Positions 1-6,155 of a stretch of DNA of 22,760 nucleotides are shown piece after piece. The notes beneath the pieces are model-generated. The model was not told the DNA's origin. It was given only the letters and a program-made list of their open reading frames with translations, and did no database searches. Source of the DNA: Dehalococcoidia bacterium (GTDB taxonomy: Bacteria; Chloroflexota; Dehalococcoidia; UBA3495); the NCBI GenBank assembly GCA_030753265.1, contig JASMCQ010000031.1, positions 1-22,760 of the forward strand. The letters are read 5' to 3'. The position numbers and the translations under genes are program-made. Position 1 is the stretch's first letter, and each line of letters opens with the position of its first letter.

Positions 1-192
1 CTTGGACATTCTCGCGTTAACAGTTTTTCCTCTCCCGCACTCGCCCATCTGCTTGAAGCAGTCAGAGACAGTTTCATTATCAATAGTGCCCACAAGTCTC
101 CCAAGACCGTAACGATACTGCGCGAGAGGCTGACCCCTTTCACCGAATACCTCGCCCAAAACTGTGTCAATGACGCTGTAGACCATCAGTGA
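1..192 (+). pseudogene. Tyrosine recombinase (integrase), N-terminal fragment
   Basis: Reading frame 1 is open from the left edge to a TGA at 190-192 and encodes a segment with the pattern of the N-terminal core-binding (SAM-like) domain of phage-type integrases: a helix near LLEAVRDSF, then HKSPKTVTILRERLTPF and TEYLAQN. This domain clamps DNA in tyrosine recombinases. The last few residues are read from inside the MITE that starts at 177, so the natural protein sequence stops at about position 176. The catalytic C-terminal half follows on the other side of the MITE in another frame, and about 130 or more residues between the two parts, including the first catalytic Arg region, are missing. 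The gene is therefore not functional. The true start lies outside the window or near its left edge. Confidence 0.7.
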
Positions 193-313
193 TAATGGGA
201 CACATCTGCTCCTTTCTGGAAGTAATTTACTTTCATTTCAGGAGTTCACGCCACCGCCCTTCTCTCGGGTTTTCTTACCCCCCGATGTGTCCCATTATCG
301 CTGACGGTCTACA
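177..313. mobile_element. 137-bp MITE with 29-bp terminal inverted repeats
   Basis: The element begins TGTAGACCATCAGTGATAAT and ends with the near-perfect reverse complement of that sequence (..GCTGACGGTCTACA). The terminal repeats are about 29 bp with two mismatches, and the outer bases are TG..CA. It has no coding capacity. Its reverse complement aligns without gaps to 22621-22738 at the right edge of the window (about 106 of 118 positions identical), which looks like the left end of an insertion sequence with a transposase start. So this is a non-autonomous derivative of that IS. No target-site duplication is visible (left flank ..AATGACGC, right flank TTGGTTTT..), consistent with the deletion of recombinase sequence at this place. 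Confidence 0.85.
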
Positions 314-595
314 TTGGTTTTTCCGGGTCGGCTGGGTGGGCCCCTCAACCCGATGAAGCTAACCAGGGCGTTTCAAGGGCTAGCTACGAAACAAGGAATA
401 AGAGGGGCTAGGTTACATAACCTGAGACACTTCCACGCCAGTGTCATGCTCCAAAGCGGGGCTAGCCTGCTACTGGTAAGCAAGCGATTGGGGCATGCCA
501 GTATAGCTACTACCGGAGACATTTATGGGCACTTACTACCAGGCTGGCAAAAAGAGGCGGCCAACAACTTTGCCAAGGCTATGGAAGAGGGGTAG
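305..595 (+). pseudogene. Tyrosine recombinase (integrase), C-terminal catalytic fragment
   Basis: The frame is open from 305, directly inside the right end of the MITE, to the TAG at 593-595. It encodes the catalytic C-terminus of a phage-type integrase: LVFPGRLGGPLNP, then the Arg-box HNLRHFHAS (H-x-L-R), then LGHASIATTGDIYGH with the second active-site His and the nucleophile Tyr. The first catalytic Arg and the Lys strand are missing, so only about 93 residues remain and no start with a ribosome-binding site is visible (a TTG lies at 314). It is the distal part of the same gene as 1-176. Its 3' end lies 94 bp from a tRNA-Leu gene, the usual place for an integrase whose element inserted into a tRNA 3' end. 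Confidence 0.85.
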
Positions 596-605
596 CCCGA
601 AAAAA

Positions 606-626
606 TGTCGGCAAATTGTCGGCAAA
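606..626 (+). repeat. Two direct copies of TGTCGGCAAA, 11-bp period
   Basis: TGTCGGCAAA occurs at 606-615 and again at 617-626, one helical turn apart, between the integrase stop and the tRNA-Leu gene. Tandem short repeats in this position are typical of integrase arm-type binding sites beside an attachment site. That role is inferred. Confidence 0.55.
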
Positions 627-688
627 ATGGGGTTCAGACACTGGTATGCTAGGAATTCTAGCTACGAAACCGAGAGTAAGTACTTATT

Positions 689-774
689 TGGTGCCGAGGG
701 AGGGATTTGAACCCACACATCCGTAAGGACACTGCGCCCTGAACGCAGCGCGTCTGCCATTCCGCCACCTCGGC
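689..774 (-). tRNA. tRNA-Leu (anticodon CAG), CCA encoded
   Basis: The minus strand starts GCCGAGGTGGCGGAATGGCA and ends in the matching acceptor strand CCTCGGC, discriminator A and an encoded CCA (689-691). The anticodon loop reads TTCAGGG, giving CAG, which decodes CUG leucine codons. A long variable arm, as expected for a class II tRNA, and a GGTTCAAATCC T-arm are present. The length of about 86 nt with CCA fits tRNA-Leu. It lies downstream of tRNA-Val and shares its promoter. Its 3' end faces a broken integrase gene, so it is the probable integration site of a lost or off-window element. Confidence 0.96.
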
Positions 775-822
775 ACGTTCGACCACAGGACTCGGCTGGA
801 TCACCGCAGGGGATCCAGCGTA

Positions 823-898
823 TGGTGGGCGATGGAGGATTTGAACCTCCGGCCTCCTCGGTGTGAACGAGGCGCTCTAACCGCTGAGCTAACCGCCC
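823..898 (-). tRNA. tRNA-Val (anticodon CAC), CCA encoded
   Basis: The minus strand starts GGGCGGTTAGCTCAGCGGTT and ends ATCGCCC-A-CCA. Acceptor, D, anticodon and T stems all form. The anticodon stem CCTCG/CGAGG encloses loop TTCACAC, so the anticodon is CAC and reads GUG valine codons. CCA is encoded at 823-825. It is the first gene of a two-tRNA unit, with tRNA-Leu 48 nt downstream. Confidence 0.96.
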
Positions 899-917
899 TT
901 CTCCTTGGCCGTTCTCA

Positions 918-946
918 ATTATAGGCAGCTACCCTTTGCGGTGCAA
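918..946 (-). promoter_or_regulatory. Promoter of the tRNA-Val/tRNA-Leu unit
   Basis: On the minus strand a TTGCAC -35 box (941-946) is followed by a 17-bp spacer and a perfect TATAAT -10 box (918-923). Transcription would start near 911, about a dozen bases before the tRNA-Val 5' end. This is the best consensus promoter in the window, as expected for stable RNA genes. Confidence 0.75.
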
Positions 947-1224
947 CCCCGCCCATGCTCTCCAGCCCCTGATTCTTGCGACTTTCGGCCCAATTGCAGA
1001 GGTGACGGCGGCCAAGAATACTCAGGTGGGCCGCGAGTCAATGTGCCCGGCAATTCGCGGGCCTGGGTCTGTTTTACATAACATGAGGTCCGCGCGAGCG
1101 GGGTCGCAGCCGGCGCTCGATTGGCCACAGAGGCACGGAGGCGCGGAGTTTGACAAATAGATGGCTTCCCCCGCAGGGGTCTCCAGCTTCGGCGGGCCGA
1201 CGGCAAACTGCGGTCCCGCGGAGC
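947..1224. other. Intergenic region between tRNA promoter and SDR gene
   Basis: I see no convincing gene here. The stretch 1125-1147 (CCACAGAGGCACGGAGGCGC..) matches the pattern of a purine-rich dispersed repeat common in many bacterial genomes. An ACATAA word lies at 1076-1081. A short GC hairpin (CCCC-TGC-GGGG type) lies downstream of the SDR stop but has no T-run, so it is a weak terminator candidate. Confidence 0.4.
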
Positions 1225-1974
1225 TTATGTGGCGGTCATTCCGCCGTCGATGACCAGCTCGCTGCCGGTGACGAAGGAGGACTCGTCGGACGCCAGGTAA
1301 AGGATGCCGGGGGCGATATCCTCGGGCACCCCGAGCCGCCCCGCCGGGGTCCTGGAGAGGCGGTTCTCCCGCACCCCCGGACGGTCGTGAAACTGGGAGG
1401 TCAAAAGGGTCTCCACGAAGCCCGGGTGTACCGAGTTGGCCCGGATGCCTTCCCTGGCGTATTGGATGGCCGTCGCCTTGGTGAAGAGGCGGACCGCACC
1501 CTTGGAGGCGTGGTATGCGCCCGAACCCTCGCTGCCCACAAGGCCGTAGATCGATGAGATGTTGATAATGGAGCCGCCGCCAGCCTTCCGCATTTCCGGT
1601 ATCGCCGCCTTGGTTCCCAGGAACACGCCTTTGGCGTTCACGCCCATCACCCGGTCCCATGCCTCGATGGAAATCTCCTCCAGCCCCCTCCGGTTGCTGA
1701 TCCCGGCATTGTTGACCAGCACGTCCAGCTTGCCGTAGCGAGCAACGGCGGCCTGGACGGCGCGCCCCCAGTCTTCCTCGCTGGTGACATCCAGAGGGGC
1801 AAACAAGGCCCGGCCGCCCGCCTCGATTATCTCGGTCTCCGTCTCGCGGCCCTCTTTTTCCAGAACATCGCCGAGGACCACCGCGGCTCCCTCCCGGGCC
1901 AGCAGGCGGGCGCATGCGGCGCCGATACCTCGGGCGCCGCCGCTGATCAGGGCCACCTTTCCTGCCACTCGCAT
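1225..1974 (-). CDS. Short-chain dehydrogenase/reductase (classical SDR)
   Basis: This 249-residue protein is a complete classical SDR, an NAD(P)-dependent oxidoreductase with a Rossmann fold. The cofactor loop SGGARGIG lies at residues 11-18, Asp36 after the second strand suggests a preference for NAD over NADP, NNAG is at 88-91, catalytic Ser at 140-141, and Tyr154-x-x-x-Lys158 (YHASK). The C-terminal FVTGSELVIDGGMT is typical of the glucose-dehydrogenase/3-oxoacyl-reductase-like subgroup; the substrate cannot be read from the sequence. I chose ATG 1974 because AGGAGGT lies about 10 nt upstream, although the frame is open further to 2058. It stands alone, separated by about 520 bp from hflX on the same strand. 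Confidence 0.9.
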   Translation of the reverse strand: MRVAGKVALISGGARGIGAACARLLAREGAAVVLGDVLEKEGRETETEIIEAGGRALFAPLDVTSEEDWGRAVQAAVARYGKLDVLVNNAGISNRRGLEEISIEAWDRVMGVNAKGVFLGTKAAIPEMRKAGGGSIINISSIYGLVGSEGSGAYHASKGAVRLFTKATAIQYAREGIRANSVHPGFVETLLTSQFHDRPGVRENRLSRTPAGRLGVPEDIAPGILYLASDESSFVTGSELVIDGGMTAT

Positions 1975-2207
1975 AAGCCGATTCACCTCCTGCTTATTGC
2001 ACCGCCTCACCCATCGGCAAGTGTACCACTGCCAGGGAGCATCTCCATCCACCGGCAAGCGTGGCCGACGGTCTTTTCGCGGAGCCTTTTCTTAAAGGGG
2101 ATCCGGTAACGCCGTCCTGGTTTTCTGTTTATGTAAGGTGCCGGTTATGTTAATAGCCCGGCGGGGACTCCTGTTACGCTACATAACCTATCTTGTGCGA
2201 ACCAACG

Positions 2208-2222
2208 TTGACGTTATGTCAA
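2208..2222. promoter_or_regulatory. Inverted repeat TTGAC-N5-GTCAA, possible operator
   Basis: A perfect 5+5 inverted repeat with a 5-bp spacer lies 234 bp upstream of the SDR start. It overlaps one of the four TTGACATAAC words in the window. A regulator-binding role is inference only. Confidence 0.3.
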
Positions 2223-2412
2223 ATCGCGCCAGAACGCCAGGCTTACCTTGCAATTGGGCCGGGGCCCATGGCCGTGCGCTGTGATTAGAATTAGGGCGGT
2301 TCACCGAGGTCCGACCGTCCGGACCGGCCACTCGCCATGTTTTTCGAGGGGATAACGGCGCCAGGTTAGCGGCGCCAAGAATCGTGATAAAGAGGACAAC
2401 CGGTTCGTCGGG

Positions 2413-2442
2413 CGTAGGGGCGCAGCATGCTGCGCCCCTACG
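2413..2442. repeat. 30-bp perfect palindrome of the GTAGGGGCGC family
   Basis: The left half CGTAGGGGCGCAGCA (2413-2427) is mirrored exactly in 2428-2442. A close relative occurs at 22049-22073, so this is a dispersed palindromic element. It lies 55 nt beyond the hflX stop and could form a very stable hairpin in the hflX transcript, acting as a 3'-end or terminator structure, but no T-run follows. Confidence 0.7.
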
Positions 2443-2496
2443 GTGGTGCCAGCGCAACCCGGTTTGAAGGATTGGGCCCCAGCCGGTTATCGCTCG

Positions 2497-3669
2497 CTAG
2501 CGCCGTGCGGTGGAGCCGGCCGTCTTTCCAGCGCCGGAGGGGCTGCCGGAGGCCAACAGCCGCGACTCGATCTCCTGCAAGAGCAGGTCCAGGTTCCAGC
2601 CTTTGGCCGCCGAGATCAGCACGCTGGAGTGGGCGTCCCAACTGGGCCGGCGGGCCGGAGTGACGTTCTCGCTGTCCGCCTCCAGCAGGTCCATCTTGTT
2701 GATCACGAGCAGCCGGGGCTGGTCCGCCAGACCCAGGTCTTTGAGGACGGTCTCAACCACCTCGGTCTGTTCCGGGGCCTTGGCGTGCGTTATGTCAATC
2801 ACGTGAAGAAGGATATCCGACTCGGCAAGCTCCTCCAGGGTCGCCCGAAAGGCCGCCACCACCATTGGCGAGAGCTTCTGGATAAATCCCACCGTATCGG
2901 TCAGCAACAACTGGCCTCCGGAGGGCAGCCTGATGCGGCGCGTCACCGGGTCCAGCGTGGAGAAAAGCTGGTCCTCGGCGTCGACCCGGGCGTCGCTCAA
3001 GGCGTTGAAGAGGGTGCTCTTCCCGGCGTTGGTGTACCCCACCAGGCTGGCGATGGAGATGGAAGCCTTCTTGCGGCGTCCCATGTACAGCGTTCGCCGG
3101 CGCCGGACCCCCTCCAGCTCTCCTTCAATCTTGCCGATCCGACGGCGCACCAGCCTCCGGTCGGTCTCTAGCTGAGTCTCGCCGGGGCCCCGGGTGCCGA
3201 TGCCGCCGCCCAGCCGCTCGAGGTGGGACCACTGGCCGGCCAGACGGGGCAGCAGGTATTTGTGTTGAGCCAACTCCACTTGGAGCTGGCCCTCATAGGT
3301 ACGGGCGTGCCGGGCAAAAACGTCCAGAATCAGGGCGGTGCGGTCGATGACCTTGGTGCCGAGGGCCTCTTCCAGGTTGCGCTGCTGGCTCGGCGTTAGC
3401 TCGTCATCGAATATGACGGTGTCGGCTTCCCACTCGACCGCCCGCTCCTTCACCTCCTGGATCTTGCCCTTACCCAGGAAAAGGGAGGTCAGCCGGTTGG
3501 CCCGTTGGGTGATTCGTCCGACCACCTCGGCGCCGGCGGTTCGAGCCAGATAGTCCAGCTCGTTCAAGGTGTCGTCCAGGCTCCAGAGATTGGTCCGGCC
3601 CTTCAACTCCACCGCTACCAGTATGGCCCGCTCCGGACCGGGTTCAGTGGATATCGTGTCTTTCCCGAT
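2497..3669 (-). CDS. hflX: GTPase HflX, probable ATC start
   Basis: HflX is a ribosome-associated GTPase that splits stalled or idle ribosomes. Numbering from GTG 3612, the glycine-rich HflX signature GTRGPGETQLE is at residues 139-149, followed by G1 GYTNAGKST (192-200), G3 DTVGF (239-243), G4 NKMD (305-308) and G5 SAAKG (334-338). The HflX-specific helical domain is complete and the C-terminal tail is short. The only canonical start in frame is GTG 3612, but it falls inside the conserved first strand (ERAILVAVELKGR). The frame stays open upstream and reaches ATC at 3667-3669, placed 8 nt after AAAGGGAGG. I therefore extend the gene to 3669, giving 390 residues. It follows dapL, whose stop is at 3674-3676, so the two are probably translationally coupled. 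Identity is secure; the start is inferred. Confidence 0.93.
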   Translation of the reverse strand: MGKDTISTEPGPERAILVAVELKGRTNLWSLDDTLNELDYLARTAGAEVVGRITQRANRLTSLFLGKGKIQEVKERAVEWEADTVIFDDELTPSQQRNLEEALGTKVIDRTALILDVFARHARTYEGQLQVELAQHKYLLPRLAGQWSHLERLGGGIGTRGPGETQLETDRRLVRRRIGKIEGELEGVRRRRTLYMGRRKKASISIASLVGYTNAGKSTLFNALSDARVDAEDQLFSTLDPVTRRIRLPSGGQLLLTDTVGFIQKLSPMVVAAFRATLEELAESDILLHVIDITHAKAPEQTEVVETVLKDLGLADQPRLLVINKMDLLEADSENVTPARRPSWDAHSSVLISAAKGWNLDLLLQEIESRLLASGSPSGAGKTAGSTARR

Positions 3670-3673
3670 GGGC

Positions 3674-4852
3674 TCAGCCTCCCTTTGGCGGCGGGATCTG
3701 CCAGGCTTCCAGCCGCCGACACCCCGTCTCCACGCGTTCGTCGGGAGTGGTCAAGGAAAAGCGGATGTATCCTTCCCCATATTTGCCGTAGCTGGAGCCC
3801 GGAGTCACCACGATATCGATATCTTCCAGCAGCCGGGCGGCGAACTCGGCGGAAGTAAACCCCTCGGGCACCCTGGCCCAAACGTATAGGCTCGCCCGGG
3901 GTACCGCCGTCTGCATGCCGATCTTGCGGAGGGCGCCGACGACACGGTCGCGCCGTCGCTGGTAGATAGCCACGTTCTCCGCGACCCAGTCCTGGGGGCC
4001 GGTCAAGGCTTCGATGGCCATTTCCTGAACGGCCTGGGGAATGCCCGAGTCCAGGTTGGCCTTGATCTGGAAGAGGGCCTTTATCATGTCGGCGTTGCCT
4101 GCCACCATGCCAACGCGCCAGCCGGTCATGTTGTAGGTCTTGGATAAGGAGTGAAACTCCAGCCCAATCTCCTTGGAGCCCTCCACCTGAAGGAAGCTGG
4201 TGGCCCGGTATCCGTCGTAGCCTACCTCGCTGTAGGCGGCGTCGTGAAGCAGGGCGATGTCGTTGTCCCGGCAAAAAGAGATTGCCGAGGCGAAGTCCTC
4301 GCCGGTGGCCACGGCGCTGGTGGGGTTGTTGGGGTAGTTGAGCCACATGATCTTGGCGGCGCGGGCCACGTCGGCGGGAATGGCGTCCAGCTCCGGGAGC
4401 CAGCCGTTCTTCTCGTAGAGGGGCATGACGTGGCTCTCGGCGCCGGCGAACATGGTGCCCACGGCATAGACCGGATAAGCTGGGTCAGGCACCAGGGCCA
4501 GGTCGCCGGGGTCCAGGAAACAGAAAGCGGCGTGGCCGATCCCCTCCTTGGCTCCAATGAGTGGCAGCACCTCTTTGTCGGGGTCCAGCTTGACGCCGAA
4601 GCGCTGGTCGTACCACTCGGCGACGGACCGCCGGAATTCCGACGTGCCGTCGGTCTCCGGGTACCGGTGGTTGGCCGGAATTTGGGACGCCGCGGTCAGC
4701 CGGTCAATAACCGGCTGAGGCGTCGGGATGTCGGGGTCGCCGATGCCGAAGGTGACCACGTCGGCCCCGGCGGCCCTTTTTGCAGCAATAATCCGGGAGA
4801 TCTCCACGAAAGGATAGGGGGACAGTTTGTCCAGGCGGCTAGAAAATTTCAT
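3674..4852 (-). CDS. dapL: LL-diaminopimelate aminotransferase (DapL)
   Basis: This 392-residue class I/II PLP aminotransferase transfers an amino group from glutamate to tetrahydrodipicolinate, giving LL-diaminopimelate in one step and bypassing DapD/DapC/DapE. The PLP lysine is K238 in SLSKTYNMTGWRVG, the cofactor-contact motif NYPNNPT is at 172-178, and FGIGDPDIPTP at 35-45 is typical of the DapL/bacterial-archaeal subgroup. Length is normal for the family. The start ATG 4852 (MKFSSRLDKL..) has only a weak AGGA upstream. The gene lies next to dapF, which uses the DapL product, and this neighbour makes DapL much more likely than another class I aminotransferase. The 3' end is 5 nt before the proposed hflX start. 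Confidence 0.87.
   Translation of the reverse strand: MKFSSRLDKLSPYPFVEISRIIAAKRAAGADVVTFGIGDPDIPTPQPVIDRLTAASQIPANHRYPETDGTSEFRRSVAEWYDQRFGVKLDPDKEVLPLIGAKEGIGHAAFCFLDPGDLALVPDPAYPVYAVGTMFAGAESHVMPLYEKNGWLPELDAIPADVARAAKIMWLNYPNNPTSAVATGEDFASAISFCRDNDIALLHDAAYSEVGYDGYRATSFLQVEGSKEIGLEFHSLSKTYNMTGWRVGMVAGNADMIKALFQIKANLDSGIPQAVQEMAIEALTGPQDWVAENVAIYQRRRDRVVGALRKIGMQTAVPRASLYVWARVPEGFTSAEFAARLLEDIDIVVTPGSSYGKYGEGYIRFSLTTPDERVETGCRRLEAWQIPPPKGG
3678..3686 (-). promoter_or_regulatory. Shine-Dalgarno AAAGGGAGG deciding the hflX start
   Basis: On the minus strand AAAGGGAGG is followed by 8 nt and then ATC (3669-3667), in frame with hflX. It overlaps the last codons of dapL. There is no ATG, GTG or TTG in the hflX frame near it. 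Confidence 0.55.
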
Positions 4853-4960
4853 GTAAGCTAATCCTAATTCTTGAAACTAAGGGTGCCAAACAGCGGCCGC
4901 GCCAGTTCGAACTCCCTTCTTGATAATCCTGGGTATCCAGTCAACTTGATGCTGATAAAT

Positions 4961-5013
4961 GTCATTCTGAGCGAAGCGAAGAATCTCTTTGTGACGCTGA
5001 GATTCTTCCAAAC
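4961..5013. repeat. Dispersed repeat (GTCATTCTGAGCGAAGCGAA type) with hairpin
   Basis: The sequence starting at 4961 carries the GTCATTCTGAGCGAAGCGAA word known as a dispersed repeat in many bacterial genomes. AAGAATCTC (4979-4987) and GAGATTCTT (4999-5007) form a 9-bp stem with an 11-nt loop. It lies between the hicB-like stop and dapL and could stabilise or attenuate the operon transcript. Confidence 0.6.
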
Positions 5014-5043
5014 GGCGCTGCTTGCGCGTAAAGTAACAGTTGT

Positions 5044-5307
5044 TCAAACCGCAAGGAGCATCTCACCAGGTATTTCATTACCACCATGCCCCCATGACGC
5101 CGCCTCAATTTCAGCCGGAAGTGGATCCCCACTGTCCCGATAGGACTCAAGGAATCCAGACGCAACGCTTTGAAGATTTTCCAATACTTCGGCCGCAGTG
5201 TCTCCCCATGCCCTGCAACCGGGTAGCAACGGAATCTCGGCCATGTATTTGTTCTCAGTGTCTTCGTTGGGCTCGTGAATCACGAGGGGCAGTTTGTAAA
5301 GCTTCAT
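5044..5307 (-). CDS. HicB-like antitoxin-family protein, no HicA partner seen
   Basis: This 87-residue protein has the HicB fold signature: an N-terminal strand (KLPLVIHE), then YMAEIPLLPGCRAWGDTAAEVLENLQ, which matches the Y-x-a-x-x-P-x-l-p-G-c-x-x-G-x-T-x-x-E-A pattern of HicB and related proteins. HicB proteins are usually antitoxins of the HicA mRNA-cleaving toxin. I found no HicA-like double-stranded-RNA-binding partner next to it, and there is no C-terminal DNA-binding helix-turn-helix. The ATG at 5307 overlaps the dapF stop by 4 bp (ATGA) and has GGGGAG upstream, so it is translated with dapF; a GTG at 5313 is the alternative. The role is probably that of a solitary HicB-like protein. 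Confidence 0.8.
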   Translation of the reverse strand: MKLYKLPLVIHEPNEDTENKYMAEIPLLPGCRAWGDTAAEVLENLQSVASGFLESYRDSGDPLPAEIEAASWGHGGNEIPGEMLLAV

Positions 5308-6155
5308 ATCCACTCCCCGCTGAACACTTCCTCAGCCGGACCCTCAAGGTACACCTCTCCCTCGCCGCCCCAGTCGATGTTCAGGGTACCGCCGGGCAAG
5401 GTTATGTCAAGGCGGCCCCGGCCGGACTTTCGCAGCCAGGTGGCCACGGCGATGGCGCAGGCCCCGGTGCCGCAAGCCATCGTCTCTCCGGAACCCCGCT
5501 CCCAGACCCGGGCGGTCGCCCGCCCTTCACCATTCAGATTCACCACCTCGAAGTTGACGCGGCGAGGGAACATGGGGTGGTGTTCCACCTTGGGACCTAT
5601 GGTGTGCAGCGGGAACTCGGCTACCGGCTGCTCCAGGAACACGATGGCGTGGGGGTTGCCCATGGAAACGAAGGTTAACGGCAGACTGAGGCCGTCCATC
5701 TCAAAGGGATAGTCGATGATCGGCCCGGTCGTGCTGGCCGGCAGCCGGTCCAACGTCACGGGAACGTCTCGAGGATGTAGATCGGGCAGGCCCATGGAAA
5801 CCCTGGCGCGAGTAACGCGGCCGTCATCGTAAACCGGCACGATGGTGCGGATGCCGGCCAGGGTTTCGACCCCAAGGGATTCGGTCCCAGATGGGACGAT
5901 GCCGCGTTCGATGGCGTACTTAGCGAAGCAGCGGATGCCGTTGCCGCACATCTCGCCCTCCGAGCCGTCGGCGTTGAACATCCGCATTTTCAAGTCGGCA
6001 GCGTCGGAATCCAGGACCAGGATGATTCCGTCGCCGCCGATGCCGAAATGGCGGTCGCTCATCCGGCGAGACAGGCTGGGCCAGTCCTCTTTCAGGCCAC
6101 GGGCATCGATGTATACATAGTCGTTGCCGGCGCCCTGCATCTTGGTAAATTTCAT
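5304..6155 (-). CDS. dapF: Diaminopimelate epimerase
   Basis: DapF interconverts LL- and meso-diaminopimelate without a cofactor, using two cysteines. Both are present: C70 in EMCGNGIRCFAKY and C228 in ETMACGTGACA. The protein of 283 residues has the normal length and the typical start MKFTKMQGAGNDYVYID. ATG 6155 is chosen over the in-frame TTG 6173 because AGGAG lies 8 nt upstream and because it overlaps the miaA stop by 4 bp (ATGA). With dapL two genes downstream, it completes the last two steps before meso-DAP, needed for lysine and, where present, peptidoglycan. Confidence 0.95.
   Translation of the reverse strand: MKFTKMQGAGNDYVYIDARGLKEDWPSLSRRMSDRHFGIGGDGIILVLDSDAADLKMRMFNADGSEGEMCGNGIRCFAKYAIERGIVPSGTESLGVETLAGIRTIVPVYDDGRVTRARVSMGLPDLHPRDVPVTLDRLPASTTGPIIDYPFEMDGLSLPLTFVSMGNPHAIVFLEQPVAEFPLHTIGPKVEHHPMFPRRVNFEVVNLNGEGRATARVWERGSGETMACGTGACAIAVATWLRKSGRGRLDITLPGGTLNIDWGGEGEVYLEGPAEEVFSGEWI

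Larger units (their letters stand above)
1975..2496. other. Gene-free region upstream of the SDR gene
   Basis: I see no credible gene in these 520 bases. They hold four TTATGT words (2129, 2145, minus-strand 2181, 2214) within 91 bp, an inverted repeat TTGAC-N5-GTCAA at 2208-2222, two GGCGCC hexamers separated by 8 bp near 2357-2376, and the 30-bp palindrome at 2413-2442. The base composition of 2100-2220 is more A+T-rich than its surroundings, as expected for a control region of the SDR gene. A confident -35/-10 pair could not be assigned. Confidence 0.5.

Noticed and set aside
4853..5043. HicA toxin gene next to the HicB-like gene
   Set aside because: No 55-80-codon frame with HicA features is present on either side; the sequence is a dispersed repeat.
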